Part shown: one piece after another, positions 1 through 8,363 of the stretch
Numbering within the stretch: position 1 is the first letter of the stretch
Layout of the letters: the number at the start of each line of letters is the position of its first letter
Source of the DNA: Hyphomicrobiales bacterium
GTDB lineage: Bacteria; Pseudomonadota; Alphaproteobacteria; Rhizobiales; Rhizobiaceae
Direction of reading: 5' to 3'
DNA length: 64,000 nucleotides
Assembly: GCA_900466575.1 (NCBI GenBank)
Contig: UBMP01000001.1
Location: 62,001-126,000 of the forward strand
Notes under the pieces: model-generated
Seen by the model: the letters and a program-made list of their open reading frames with translations, nothing else
Databases searched by the model: none
What the model was told of the DNA's origin: nothing
Position numbers and translations under genes: made by a program

Positions 1-794
1 GTTCCCTTGCGGCCGACCGTCAGCACCTCGCAGCCGGCCCGGCCAGCCGCCTCGATGGCATGCAGCGAATACGGATCGTCGGCAAAGATGACCGCAGGCG
101 CGCCCTTCGGCAGCAGGCTGAAGAGGCGCATCTTGGAGGCCAAATAATGCTCGACCGTCGGATGATAATCCATATGGTCGCGCCCGAGATTGGTGAAAGC
201 GGCGGCGGCCAGCTTCACGCCATCGAGGCGATGCTGGTCCAGACCGTGGCTTGAGGCCTCCATCGCCGCATGCGTCACGCCTTCGCGCGCGAGTTCGGCG
301 AGAAGCTTGTGCAGCGACACCGGGTCCGGCGTCGTCAGCGTCCCGTAGTCGGCGCGCCCCGGCGCAATCACGCCCGTCGTGCCGATCATGGCGGCGGCAA
401 AGCCGGCATGCGCCCAGATCTGGCGGGTGAAGGAGGCAACCGAGGTCTTGCCGGCCGTTCCGGTCACCGCCGTCATGACAGCCGGCTGCGCTCCGAAGAA
501 CCGGGCGGCAGCCAGCGACAGGAACCGGCGCGGCTCTCCGACCTTCAGAACCGGAACGGATGCTTCGACGGAGGCGTTGGCGGAGATGACGATGGCGCTT
601 GCGCCCTTGGTCACCGCCTCGCCCGCAAAGGTCGAGCCATCCGCCTTGGAGCCCGGCACTGCCACGAAAAGCGCGCCATGGGCAACCTGACGGCTGTCGG
701 CCGTAATGGAAGTGATCTGAACGTCTCCGGCAGAGCTCGCAAGCAATGCATCGATTTCCGGAAAGTCTGAACCTGCGAGGTCACGAAGTTTCAT
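1..794 (-). CDS. murE: UDP-N-acetylmuramoyl-tripeptide synthetase MurE (3' end outside window)
   Basis: Partial gene: it reads in from the right and runs off the left edge, so only about 264 N-terminal residues are present. MurE adds meso-diaminopimelate to UDP-MurNAc-L-Ala-D-Glu in the cytoplasm during peptidoglycan synthesis. The translation from the ATG at 794 begins MKLRDLAG and shows the Mur-ligase P-loop TGTAGKTS at residues 111-118, then [24 protein letters not shown] and [12 protein letters not shown], all typical of MurE. It lies 81 bp downstream of ftsI on the same strand, the standard dcw order. The DAP-selecting motif would be in the missing C-terminal part, so the added amino acid is assigned from family knowledge only. 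Confidence 0.95.
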   Translation of the reverse strand, partial: MKLRDLAGSDFPEIDALLASSAGDVQITSITADSRQVAHGALFVAVPGSKADGSTFAGEAVTKGASAIVISANASVEASVPVLKVGEPRRFLSLAAARFFGAQPAVMTAVTGTAGKTSVASFTRQIWAHAGFAAAMIGTTGVIAPGRADYGTLTTPDPVSLHKLLAELAREGVTHAAMEASSHGLDQHRLDGVKLAAAAFTNLGRDHMDYHPTVEHYLASKMRLFSLLPKGAPAVIFADDPYSLHAIEAAGRAGCEVLTVGRKG

Positions 795-875
795 CGATGA
801 TATTCGCCTTTCACGCCCGCTTCTCCGGACGCATCGAATCGGAATTGGTCCATTTTAAACGGAATTGCGTCGATC

Positions 876-2630
876 TTAATAAGAAACGAGCGTTGCCGAT
901 CCATCTGGGCCAAATTTCGGCTGAACGCCAAGAAGCGGGGCAATGCGCGCAATAACACGGCCGGCCATGGGGGTCGCCGTATTACCGGCAATATTGGAAT
1001 TATGCTCACCCGTTCGCGGATCGTCGATAAAGACGAGAAGCACATATTGCGGATCGCTCATCGGGAATGCCGATAGAAACGCGTTGAAGTTATGGCCGTT
1101 GACATAACGGCCTCGAACGAGCTTTTCCGCCGTTCCCGTCTTGCCACCGACATCGAAGCCCGGCACGCCGGCCTGCTTGCCGGAGCCAGCAGCCAGGATG
1201 ACGTTATCACGGAAGAGTTTGCGCATGTCGCGGACGGTCGAATCCTTCACGACCTTCACGGCAATCTTGTCGGCTTCTTCCCGGGTGCGCGGAAGGAAGG
1301 TCGGCTGGATCAGATAACCACCATTCACGAGAGCCGCACCCGCCATCGCCGTCTGCAGCGGTGTCGTCGCTACACCGTGACCGTAGGCGATCGTCATGGA
1401 GTTGATACGCTTCCAGGTGCGGGGCTGCGATGGCGTCGCCACTTCCGGCAATTCGGTATCCATGCGGGTGAGCAGGCCCATGCGCTGGAGGAACGCCTTA
1501 TGCGCATCGATGCCGACAGCATCGGCCATGCGGGCCGCACCGATGTTCGACGAGTGGACGAAGACTTCGTCCACCGTCAGCACGCGGCGTGTGCCATGGA
1601 AGTCGTGAATGGTGAAGCCGCCGATATAGAGCGGCTTGGTGGCGTCGAACGTGGTGTTCAGCGTCATGGTGCCATAGTCGAGACCCATGGCAATGGTGAA
1701 GGCCTTGAAGGTCGAACCCATTTCGTAGGTGCCGGCGGACACACGGTTCAGGCGGTCGGGATCGAGCGCATGCGTCGGATCGTTCGGATCGAAATCGGGA
1801 TAGGAAGCCAGCGCCATGACCTCGCCGGTATGCACATTGAGCACGACACCACCGGCGCCGATGCCCTGATACTTGTTCATGCTGTCGACAAGAACATCAT
1901 GCAACGCGTTCTGCACGCGCAGATCGATCGAGAGCTTGACCGGCTCGAGCTTCGCATCGTTCGTCATGCCCACGGCCGCGAGATCGGCGAGCCCCTGGCT
2001 GTCGATATACTTTTCCATCCCGGCAATGCCGCGGTTGTCGATATTGACGAGACCGAGAATATGCGAGGCCGTGGAACCGCCTGGATAGAAGCGGCGCTTC
2101 TCCGGACGGAAGCCGATGCCGGGAATGCCGAGCGCCAGAATCTGGCTCTGCTGGCGCGGCGTCAGCTGACGGCGCAGCCACTGGAAATGGCTCTTGGACG
2201 AGAGCTTGCGATAGGTCGCCTTGGGATCGAGATCTGGCAGAACGCTGGTCAGTTCCTCCAGCGCCTCGTCCGGGTCGATGATCTTGGATGGCTCCGCATA
2301 GAGCGAGACCGTGCGGATGTCGGTCGCCAGAACCTGGCCGTTGCGATCAAGAAGATCGGGACGCGAGGCCAGAAGGTTGTCCGACGGCATGATGCTGGAC
2401 ACGGTCTCGGGCTTGGCCATCCCATATTCGACCAGACGGCCGCCGATGACGATGTACGCAACGGTAAAGCCCGCAAAGATGATGCCGACGCGGCTCCTGG
2501 CCTGCGCACCCGAACGTTTGAGCGTGCCTTCGAAACGCACATTGCCATCCGACACTCTGCGCACGCCGCGGGGTGTTGCGGAAAAATGCGCTTTGCTCTT
2601 GATGTTCATGATGCGGGACAGGAATGACAT
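876..2630 (-). CDS. ftsI: Division-specific peptidoglycan transpeptidase FtsI (PBP3)
   Basis: A 584-residue class B penicillin-binding protein that cross-links septal peptidoglycan in the periplasm as partner of FtsW. One membrane segment lies near residues 48-65, followed by the PBP dimerisation region and the transpeptidase domain. The three active-site motifs are all visible: S306-T-F-K309, S360-S-N362 and K497-T-G499. The ATG at 2630 overlaps the TGA of ftsL (ATGA), showing tight translational coupling in the mraZ-rsmH-ftsL-ftsI-murE operon. Length is normal for rhizobial FtsI. Confidence 0.97.
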   Translation of the reverse strand: MSFLSRIMNIKSKAHFSATPRGVRRVSDGNVRFEGTLKRSGAQARSRVGIIFAGFTVAYIVIGGRLVEYGMAKPETVSSIMPSDNLLASRPDLLDRNGQVLATDIRTVSLYAEPSKIIDPDEALEELTSVLPDLDPKATYRKLSSKSHFQWLRRQLTPRQQSQILALGIPGIGFRPEKRRFYPGGSTASHILGLVNIDNRGIAGMEKYIDSQGLADLAAVGMTNDAKLEPVKLSIDLRVQNALHDVLVDSMNKYQGIGAGGVVLNVHTGEVMALASYPDFDPNDPTHALDPDRLNRVSAGTYEMGSTFKAFTIAMGLDYGTMTLNTTFDATKPLYIGGFTIHDFHGTRRVLTVDEVFVHSSNIGAARMADAVGIDAHKAFLQRMGLLTRMDTELPEVATPSQPRTWKRINSMTIAYGHGVATTPLQTAMAGAALVNGGYLIQPTFLPRTREEADKIAVKVVKDSTVRDMRKLFRDNVILAAGSGKQAGVPGFDVGGKTGTAEKLVRGRYVNGHNFNAFLSAFPMSDPQYVLLVFIDDPRTGEHNSNIAGNTATPMAGRVIARIAPLLGVQPKFGPDGSATLVSY

Positions 2631-3070
2631 CAGCGCTTCACCGATCCGGTCTTGATAGTATCTGTCTTGGTCGCGGCAGCCTTCGCCGTATCGTCCCTGG
2701 CAGGCGCGGGCCTGACCACTTCGTCGGTCCGGCGCGCATCCGGAGCAAGACCCGCGGCCTCCGCATCGGCCAGGCCGACTTCGGCCTTCAGCATCGGCAG
2801 TTCCTTCGGCTGGATGATCTGCGTGGAATCCGTCGGCTGCAGCTTGAGGTCGCCCTTGAATGTGTCGGCCAGCCGCGCCAGCCGGTTCGGCTGCGTCGCG
2901 AGTGCCCAGTCGGCCTTCAGAAGGTCGATCGTATCCTTCTCCAGCTTGATCTCGGCATCGAGCTTGTGAACATCCTCAAGCACCGTCTCGGCCTTGTGCT
3001 TGATCGAATAGGTGATCGTTGCCGCCACCGTCATGATCACGATCAAGAGAATATCGAAAGTTCGGAACAT
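2630..3070 (-). CDS. ftsL: Cell division protein FtsL
   Basis: A 146-residue bitopic membrane protein. A short cytoplasmic N-terminus is followed by a hydrophobic segment (about residues 6-22), then a predicted coiled coil rich in Lys/Glu/Leu (about 27-60). The tail (about 95-146) is low in complexity, rich in Ala, Lys, Asp and Thr. This architecture plus position between rsmH and ftsI identifies FtsL, which bridges FtsB/FtsQ and activates FtsWI at the divisome. Sequence conservation of FtsL is poor, so the call rests largely on context and topology. It starts 6 bp downstream of the rsmH stop. Confidence 0.85.
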   Translation of the reverse strand: MFRTFDILLIVIMTVAATITYSIKHKAETVLEDVHKLDAEIKLEKDTIDLLKADWALATQPNRLARLADTFKGDLKLQPTDSTQIIQPKELPMLKAEVGLADAEAAGLAPDARRTDEVVRPAPARDDTAKAAATKTDTIKTGSVKR

Positions 3071-3076
3071 GGACGG

Positions 3077-4108
3077 TCAGCTCCCCAATTTTGCGAGACT
3101 TGCCAGATCTGGCAGATCGAAGATCGCCATGTCGGCAGGGCCGACCGCAGCCGTGGTGCGAATACCGGCGCGCAGCTTCGCCGAACGCGCACGCGGGTTC
3201 ACCTCCGCCTCCGCGTCGCGCGCCTGGAGCGCCGACTTGTGGACGAGTTCGAATTGCGCCGGTTTGTCATGAACCTGCGGCAGATGCCGCGAACCGGCCG
3301 CCTTGCCCGAGCGATCCGCAAAGAAACGCTTCACGATCCGGTCTTCGAGCGAATGGAAGGTGACGACCACGAGACGCCCGCCAGGCTTCAGCGAGGCTTC
3401 GGCAGCAAACAGCGCCTTGGCGAGTTCGCCCAGTTCGTCATTGACGAAAACACGAAGCGCTTGAAAGACCCGCGTCGCCGGATGGATTTTGTCCTTGGCC
3501 TTGCGCGGCGTCACGATCTCGATGAGGCCTGCCAGATCGCGCGTCGTCTCGAATGGCTTTTCGGCCCGACGCTTCTCGATGGCGCGGGCAATACGCCCCG
3601 CCTGCTTCTCCTCGCCGAGAAAGCCGAAGATGCGGATCAGGTCACCGACCTTGGCGCGATTGACGACATCCGCCGCACTCACGCCGGCGGCCGACATACG
3701 CATGTCAAGCGGCCCGTTCTTCTGGAACGAGAAGCCACGCTCCGCTTCGTCGATCTGCATGGACGAGACGCCGATATCGAGCACGACGCCATCAAGCCCT
3801 TCGGCCGGCGCATGCTCAGCGAGATCGGAAAAGCGGGAATGGATGAGCCTCAGCGCTCCGTTCGACCTTTCGACCAGCACCTTGCCGCCGGCGATCGCAT
3901 TCGGGTCGCGGTCGAGCGCGATCACGCGTGCGCCCGCATTCAGGATCGCCGACGTATAACCACCCGCACCAAACGTGCCATCGAGAATGACCTGACCGGG
4001 CTGCGCGGCCAGCACCTCGAGAACTTCCGGCAGCATGACCGGAATATGCGGACGCTCATCCGCATGCGGGGCGCCCTCGTGAACGCCGCCAGTCTCAACC
4101 GCCGCCAT
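3077..4108 (-). CDS. rsmH: 16S rRNA (cytosine1402-N4)-methyltransferase RsmH (MraW)
   Basis: A 343-residue SAM-dependent methyltransferase that modifies C1402 of 16S rRNA in the ribosomal P site. The family signature is clear: [13 protein letters not shown] near residues 21-33, the SAM-binding [28 protein letters not shown], and the C-terminal [16 protein letters not shown] start at the ATG at 4108, immediately ahead of the conserved N-terminal region. The same reading frame stays open upstream to 4750, but that part overlaps mraZ and lacks family similarity. It is the second gene of the dcw cluster. Confidence 0.97.
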   Translation of the reverse strand: MAAVETGGVHEGAPHADERPHIPVMLPEVLEVLAAQPGQVILDGTFGAGGYTSAILNAGARVIALDRDPNAIAGGKVLVERSNGALRLIHSRFSDLAEHAPAEGLDGVVLDIGVSSMQIDEAERGFSFQKNGPLDMRMSAAGVSAADVVNRAKVGDLIRIFGFLGEEKQAGRIARAIEKRRAEKPFETTRDLAGLIEIVTPRKAKDKIHPATRVFQALRVFVNDELGELAKALFAAEASLKPGGRLVVVTFHSLEDRIVKRFFADRSGKAAGSRHLPQVHDKPAQFELVHKSALQARDAEAEVNPRARSAKLRAGIRTTAAVGPADMAIFDLPDLASLAKLGS

Positions 4109-4140
4109 GCTATATCCCCTCGTATCGGGGCACAGGCTTG

Positions 4141-4563
4141 TCAGCGCCCCAGCCCCTCGCGAGCCGCCTTTTGCGCAGTCTCCCACGCCTCCGGCTGCCA
4201 CAACTGGAAATGATCCCCTCGCCCCACGAAGGCGACGTGATCGGTAATACCCGTGAAGTTGCGGATGAAGTCCGTGACCATCAACCGCCCCTCCTGATCG
4301 AGCTTCATGAAGACGCCACCGCCATGAACGAGCAACGACATCCGATTGGCTTCCGGCGAGAATGGGTCCGCCACCTCGATCCGCTTTTCGAGGCGCGCCA
4401 GCAGCTCGGGACCGCCAACGCTGATCGCCGGAAACACAAAGTCCTGGAAACAATAGAGATCCTGGACATCCGCCGACGCGAGAAGAGAACGAAAGCTCGC
4501 AGGCACGGAAACCCGCCCCTTGGCATCGATCCTGTTCACAAAATTCGACAGGAAGCGGATCAT
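4141..4563 (-). CDS. mraZ: Transcriptional regulator MraZ
   Basis: A 140-residue protein with two AbrB-like SpoVT folds in tandem. The first repeat begins [20 protein letters not shown] and the second includes [17 protein letters not shown]; both carry the DxxGR signature. In other bacteria MraZ forms a ring-shaped multimer that binds TGGG repeats ahead of its own gene and represses the dcw operon. The start at 4563 (MIRFLSN) is chosen by alignment with the known family N-terminus; a non-ATG start at 4575 would add four residues. Four TGGG boxes lie about 180 bp upstream. Confidence 0.93.
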   Translation of the reverse strand: MIRFLSNFVNRIDAKGRVSVPASFRSLLASADVQDLYCFQDFVFPAISVGGPELLARLEKRIEVADPFSPEANRMSLLVHGGGVFMKLDQEGRLMVTDFIRNFTGITDHVAFVGRGDHFQLWQPEAWETAQKAAREGLGR

Positions 4564-4739
4564 GACGCGATACAACCGTTTCCAAAATGGAAGGGCAGAT
4601 CATCCGCCCCGCCTCACCTCGCGACAGCCCCGCATAGGCCACCCCAAAGGCATATCGCCGCTGCAGCGCAACAAGGGAGCTAAACCCTTGCGCCTTCTGC
4701 ATTTTCTGGATGCTAAAGAGCACCCTTTCGGCTGACTTA

Positions 4740-4774
4740 TGGGATAACATGGGACCACATGGGCGTCAATGGGA
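4740..4774. promoter_or_regulatory. Putative MraZ-binding array: four TGGGN boxes at 10-bp period
   Basis: TGGG occurs at 4740, 4750, 4760 and 4770, each followed by one variable base and a 5-bp spacer, exactly the TGGGN-N5 layout described for MraZ sites. On the minus strand a TTGACG hexamer (4769-4764) with a 17-bp gap to a weak TATCCC (4746-4741) sits inside the array, so bound MraZ would cover the promoter. The boxes read TGGG on the strand opposite to transcription. Confidence 0.8.
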
Positions 4775-4921
4775 AACGGTATTTCGAGCGGCGCGCGCAC
4801 TCGAAAAATTATTAAGCCGTTAAACTTAATGAAGTTTTAAGCGGGGGTGGCGAGCGAGTCGTGAGGCTTGAACGAGAACGCGATCGTGCGGACATCCTGG
4901 ATCGAGGGCCAAGCGTCACTT

Positions 4922-4970
4922 ATGCGGAATTTCCGCACATAAATTTGACATCCATGCGGAAATTCCGTAT
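4922..4970. promoter_or_regulatory. Twin palindromic operators overlapping the toxin-antitoxin promoter
   Basis: Two near-identical palindromes, ATGCGGAATTTCCGCAC (from 4922) and ATGCGGAAATTCCGTAT (from 4954), are spaced 32 bp apart. Between and over them lie TTGACA (4945-4950) and, after a 17-bp spacer, TATGAA (4968-4973), a strong sigma-70-like promoter. The arrangement fits autorepression by the HTH antitoxin encoded downstream. Confidence 0.8.
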
Positions 4971-4979
4971 GAATTACTC

Positions 4980-5354
4980 ATGCACACCGTGATCGAAACG
5001 CCAGCCTACCTAGCATCCGCGAAGGTGGAGGGCCTGACTGACGCCGAACGGGAGGCAATCGTATCGCGTCTGGCTGCCAACCCCGACGCGGGCGACATCA
5101 TGGCGGGAACGGGCGGCGCGAGAAAGCTGCGTTTTGCAGGCCGCGGCAAAGGCAAGAGCGGCGGCTATCGGGTCATCACCTTTTATGCCGACGCCGACAT
5201 CCCGGTGTTTCTGCTCGATGTGTTCAGCAAGGACACGCAGGCTAACCTTTCAAAGGCGGAGCGTAATGCGCTTCGAGACATTTTGACGGCGTTGCCCCAA
5301 GCATGGCGCGCCAACGCCCGGACCAGAGCGGGCAAAGGCAGGAGTGACAAATGA
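4980..5354 (+). CDS. RelE/HigB-type toxin of a type II toxin-antitoxin pair
   Basis: A 124-residue small basic protein resembling the RelE-like toxins (HigB group) that cleave mRNA, usually at the ribosome. The core [43 protein letters not shown] (quoted as family pattern: [18 protein letters not shown]) matches this group. It overlaps the following antitoxin gene by 4 bp, with toxin first as in HigBA systems. There is no ribosome-binding site: the -10 box ends six bases before the ATG, so the message is probably leaderless. mRNA cleavage activity is inferred from the family. Confidence 0.85.
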   Translation: MHTVIETPAYLASAKVEGLTDAEREAIVSRLAANPDAGDIMAGTGGARKLRFAGRGKGKSGGYRVITFYADADIPVFLLDVFSKDTQANLSKAERNALRDILTALPQAWRANARTRAGKGRSDK

Positions 5355-5647
5355 CCAGAGATGGAACCCGGATTCTGCAAGGCGCACGTGAAGCCTTGGC
5401 TTTCGCCTCGGGTGAAGCGAACGTGGAAGGGTACAACGTGCACATTCCGGCAGAGGTGGATGTGAAGGCCATTCGCCGAAAGCTGGGTCTTTCTCAGCAG
5501 GCTTTTGCAGCACGCTTCGGCTTCTCGGTCGGACGCATCCGCGATTGGGAGCAAAACCGCTCCAATATGGACGTCCCCTCGCGCATCCTCCTGACGATCA
5601 TCGACAAGGAGCCGGAGGCCGTGGAGCGCGCGTTAAGCGCCGCCTGA
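5351..5647 (+). CDS. HTH antitoxin (HigA/NadS-like) of the toxin-antitoxin pair
   Basis: A 98-residue protein with an XRE-type helix-turn-helix in the C-terminal half: [20 protein letters not shown] followed by [19 protein letters not shown]. The N-terminal half presumably wraps the toxin. The start overlaps the toxin stop (ATGA), indicating translational coupling. It is expected to neutralise the toxin and repress the promoter through the twin palindromes at 4922-4970. Both assignments follow from family knowledge; the operon arrangement is directly visible. Confidence 0.87.
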   Translation: MTRDGTRILQGAREALAFASGEANVEGYNVHIPAEVDVKAIRRKLGLSQQAFAARFGFSVGRIRDWEQNRSNMDVPSRILLTIIDKEPEAVERALSAA

Positions 5648-5680
5648 GCCTTCGCCTCGCCCCATCAAAGAGAGAAAATT

Positions 5681-6074
5681 CGCCAGTTGGCCTGTAAGCC
5701 GGGTTCTGTATGGCTCCGGCGAACCGGAACGTGGCAGCCATTCATCTGGGACGACATTCGCATGCCGCCTCGCGCAACCCACCCGGATGACTGGCCCGGA
5801 AACAGGCTGACGGGTTGCCCCGCCGCATCATCCCTATTCGGTCTTGCTCCCGGTGGGGTTTACCGTGCCGCCCCTGTTGCCAGGCGCGCGGTGGGCTCTT
5901 ACCCCACCCTTTCACCCTTACCTTCCAATGGAAGGCGGTTTGCTTTCTGTGGCACTTTCCCTAGGGTCGCCCCCGCCGGACGTTATCCGGCACCGTGTTT
6001 CCGTGGAGCCCGGACTTTCCTCACCCCATCGCCTTTCGGCGTTGATGAAGCGCGGCTGCCCGGCCAACTGGCGC
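5681..6074 (-). ncRNA. rnpB: RNase P RNA (class A)
   Basis: Minus-strand RNA gene for the catalytic subunit of RNase P, which matures tRNA 5' ends. Read 5' to 3' it contains GAGGAAAGTCCGGGCTCC (P4/CR-I, near 6030-6010), GGTAAGGGTGAAAGGGTG and GGTAAGAGCCCACCGCGC, GGCACGGTAAACCCCACCGGGAGCAAGACCGAATAGGG in pieces (CR-II to CR-IV), and the 3' ACAGAACCCGGCTTACAGG (CR-V). The two ends pair: CGCCAGTTGGCC at the 5' end with GGCCAACTGGCG at the 3' end, forming helix P1. Ends are set from that helix and may be off by a few bases. Confidence 0.95.
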
Positions 6075-6398
6075 GCGGGTGATAACGTCTTTGCGGCGAA
6101 AAGACCACAGCAAATCCGCCGGGCGCGAAAAAGCCGTGCAATCCGATTGTGGTCGGGCATCTGCGCCGCTCGCTTAAAGCGGACAGACCAACCGTTGGCG
6201 GTGGCTCATTTTTCCCCTGACAACCGTGGGCACTGTTGCTACCTTCAATGTCATGGCCGGAGGCGGCCAGCAGCCCGCGCCCTTGTTAAGGGCATGGCGA
6301 ATGCCTCCATCTACCTCTTTCCTGACCGTTTAACGTTGGGCGAAGGCGTTGGTAATGCGGGCGCTGACGAAGACTTTGCCGCAACGAAGGAAACGGAT
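6075..6398. other. Intergenic region upstream of rnpB
   Basis: About 320 bp between the 5' end of rnpB and the start of the VOC-family gene. It should hold the rnpB promoter on the minus strand and the VOC gene promoter on the plus strand. I see no convincing gene; a long plus-strand frame continuous with the VOC gene covers it and rnpB but is not supported by family similarity. Confidence 0.6.
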
Positions 6399-6947
6399 AT
6401 GCGCGACTATCGCGATGCTAAAGCCATGGCCAAGGCCATGCGGGAAGCTCTTGCGGAACGGAACGTCAACCTGAACCACAGCGAAGCGCTGGAGATTGTC
6501 GCTCGCCAGTTCGGTTTGGCAACCTGGAACATTCTGGCGGCAAAGATTGAAGAACATAAAGATGGCTCTTCAGCAGAAGCCGTCATTCTTGAACAGGCCG
6601 TTCCGATCGTACGAATTTTCGATGTCGACAAGGCCAGGGAATTTTATCTCGGCTTCCTGGGCTTCAAAATCGATTGGGAGCATCGGTACGGGGAGAACTA
6701 CCCGCTTTACCTGCAGATTTCGCGATCGGGACTGCGCCTGCACTTGTCGGAACATGCCGGCGATGCCTCACCCGGCGGCAATATGTGCGTTTACATGAAG
6801 GGAGTTCGCGCGCTTCACCAGGAACTTCGCGCTCAGGACTATCGATATATGAAGCCCGGCTTGCATGATGAGGATGGCCGGTTGGAACTGCAGGTGACAG
6901 ATCCATTCAACAACCGCATCAGGTTCATGGAGTTGAAAACCTCTTAA
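6399..6947 (+). CDS. Glyoxalase/VOC-superfamily protein with N-terminal helical domain
   Basis: A 182-residue protein in two parts. Residues 1-58 (DYRDAKAMAKAMREAL...FGLATWNILAAKI) resemble the small helical domain that precedes the VOC fold in one group of glyoxalase-superfamily proteins. Residues about 65-180 form a VOC domain with VPIVRIFDVDKAREFYLGFLGFKIDW and a C-terminal LELQVTDPFNNRIRFME. Members include bleomycin-binding proteins and lyases; the substrate here is unknown. The start at 6399 is the ATG at the beginning of the conserved part; the open frame extends upstream through rnpB without support. Confidence 0.8.
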   Translation: MRDYRDAKAMAKAMREALAERNVNLNHSEALEIVARQFGLATWNILAAKIEEHKDGSSAEAVILEQAVPIVRIFDVDKAREFYLGFLGFKIDWEHRYGENYPLYLQISRSGLRLHLSEHAGDASPGGNMCVYMKGVRALHQELRAQDYRYMKPGLHDEDGRLELQVTDPFNNRIRFMELKTS

Positions 6948-6971
6948 AGCTCCCCGTGGACGAATTGAAAA

Positions 6972-6998
6972 CGGGCTGCCTTCGGGAAGGGCAGCCCG
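6972..6998. terminator. Bidirectional hairpin terminator between VOC gene and DUF1127 gene
   Basis: Inverted repeat CGGGCTGCC ... GGGCAGCCCG. On the minus strand it is followed by TTTTC, and on the plus strand by a GC-poor CAAAAAC. It lies between the convergent 3' ends at 6947 and 7043. Confidence 0.7.
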
Positions 6999-7042
6999 CA
7001 AAAACACCGGTGAATGGCCGGCATTCAGACCGTTGCCGGACA

Positions 7043-7306
7043 TCAAGCGCCCAGCGGCCTCCAGAAAGGCTTTCGCACCTCGCACTCGGCCTCCTCGCGC
7101 GTCATGCCGGCATCTTCGAACATGGCGTCGTTGAACGTTTCCATGTCGCGCTTCATCTGGCGCCGGATGCGCCGCCGCTCCTGCCAGAGCCCGAAGGTCG
7201 CCATGAGCACGACGAAGCGATTGCCATGACGCGAACCTTCGCCGAGAAGCCCGGCAAGCTGCCGCTGTTCGTACCGTCTGTAATCACCTTCAATCGCGTG
7301 GCGCAT
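7043..7306 (-). CDS. DUF1127-domain small protein
   Basis: An 87-residue protein. The C-terminal part, about residues 42-83, reads WQERRRIRRQMKRDMETFND followed by MFEDAGMTREEAECEVRKPFWR, a good match to the DUF1127 (YjiS-like) pattern of an Arg-rich helix then DxGxxRxEA. Longer than the 40-60-residue minimal forms because of an N-terminal extension. Small DUF1127 proteins in Agrobacterium have been linked to phosphate and carbon metabolism through RNA interactions, but no role can be assigned here. AGGAG sits 7 bp before the ATG. Confidence 0.8.
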   Translation of the reverse strand: MRHAIEGDYRRYEQRQLAGLLGEGSRHGNRFVVLMATFGLWQERRRIRRQMKRDMETFNDAMFEDAGMTREEAECEVRKPFWRPLGA

Positions 7307-7415
7307 GGACCATCTCCTTTTTCGACGCTTGCGAATTTATCTCCTTTCGTCACGCGGAAAAATTGAATAATGAGAATAGACTATGTGAGAAAAATTCCAA
7401 TAGACAGATAGCCCC

Positions 7416-8363
7416 ATGGACAAGCTGCCGCCACTGACCGCGCTTTCTACGCTCGAGGCCTTCTTTCGAACCGGCTCGGTTTGGGGCGCGGCCGACATGC
7501 TGGGGCGGACGCACAGCGCTATCAGCAAACAGCTCCACCAATTGCAGGATCATGCCGGCGTCGAACTTTTCATCAAACGCGGGTTGCAACTGGAACTGAC
7601 GGATGAAGGCCGCGCGCTGGCCGAAACCGTCTCGCGCAGCATGGACGAAATTCGGCGCACCTATACGACGATCACGGGTGCGGGCCGCGCCTCCGTCACA
7701 GTGGCTGCGAGTTCCACCTTCGCGCGGCAATGGATGATCCCGACGATTGCCCGCTTCAATGTCGATTATCCCGATATCGATGTCCTGATCCGCCTCACCG
7801 GCCCGCATGGCAGCCGAAGGCTCGAAGGGCCCGTCGATCTCGTCATTTCATGGGACCGGCTGCTGAGTCCGTCCGTCGAGCATCCGGACGCGCGCGCCCT
7901 GGGCGACGTGCATATCGGCGTGGTCCTCGCTCCGGGCTATGCCCATGAAATGACGGATTCCACGCTGAAAGTTCCCACGGTGATCCATCGCCGCGAAGGC
8001 GAAGCAGCCTGGAAACGATGGGCGGACCTCACAGGCCTGACGATCATCCGCGAGCGCGAACTGACGTTCGATCTTTCCTCGCTCGCCTTCGAGGCGGCCG
8101 AGCGCGGCATGGGCGCGACGCTGGCGCCGAAGTTCCTGATCGAACGGGAGCTAAGGTCCGGAAGCCTGATCGCCCCTACCGGCTTCCTGACATTTGAGAA
8201 TGGCCTTCTGGTCCGGCCGTCCAGTGAGAGGCCTCGCCCTTCGAAGCCCGCACAGGTTTTCATGAACTGGCTGGTCGAAAATGCAAAACTGGGTCCCGAC
8301 GGCTTCATCGCGCCGCATCCGGAAAGGGATTGGCCCTTTGCCTCGCTCTCACTGGACTGGTGA
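7416..8363 (+). CDS. LysR-family transcriptional regulator
   Basis: A 315-residue LysR-type activator/repressor. The N-terminal winged HTH reads LPPLTALSTLEAFFRTGSVWGAADMLGRTHSAISKQLHQLQ, and the remainder is the periplasmic-binding-protein-like effector domain. The pattern is closest to the GcvA-like branch (LPPLxALxxFE). It faces the FAD-dependent oxidoreductase gene tail to tail and their 3' ends overlap by 15 bp. A regulatory link between the two is plausible but not shown. The effector is unknown. Confidence 0.9.
   Translation: MDKLPPLTALSTLEAFFRTGSVWGAADMLGRTHSAISKQLHQLQDHAGVELFIKRGLQLELTDEGRALAETVSRSMDEIRRTYTTITGAGRASVTVAASSTFARQWMIPTIARFNVDYPDIDVLIRLTGPHGSRRLEGPVDLVISWDRLLSPSVEHPDARALGDVHIGVVLAPGYAHEMTDSTLKVPTVIHRREGEAAWKRWADLTGLTIIRERELTFDLSSLAFEAAERGMGATLAPKFLIERELRSGSLIAPTGFLTFENGLLVRPSSERPRPSKPAQVFMNWLVENAKLGPDGFIAPHPERDWPFASLSLDW

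Larger units (their letters stand above)
4564..4979. other. Intergenic region between mraZ and the toxin gene
   Basis: A 416-bp divergent intergenic space. It holds the putative MraZ box array (4740-4774) and a minus-strand promoter for the dcw cluster, an AT-rich patch around 4800-4845, and the promoter and operator of the toxin-antitoxin pair (4922-4979). I see no additional coding potential between these elements. Confidence 0.8.

Noticed and set aside
1092-2627. 511-codon plus-strand frame opposite ftsI
   Set aside because: It is the complement of ftsI with Arg/His/Ala-rich composition typical of shadow frames in high-GC DNA.
3077-4750. 557-codon minus-strand frame covering rsmH and mraZ
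   Set aside because: The part upstream of 4108 overlaps mraZ in another frame and has no family similarity; rsmH starts at 4108.
5844-6398. Long plus-strand frame running through rnpB into the VOC gene
   Set aside because: Only the part from 6399 resembles a known family; the upstream part is the complement of RNase P RNA.
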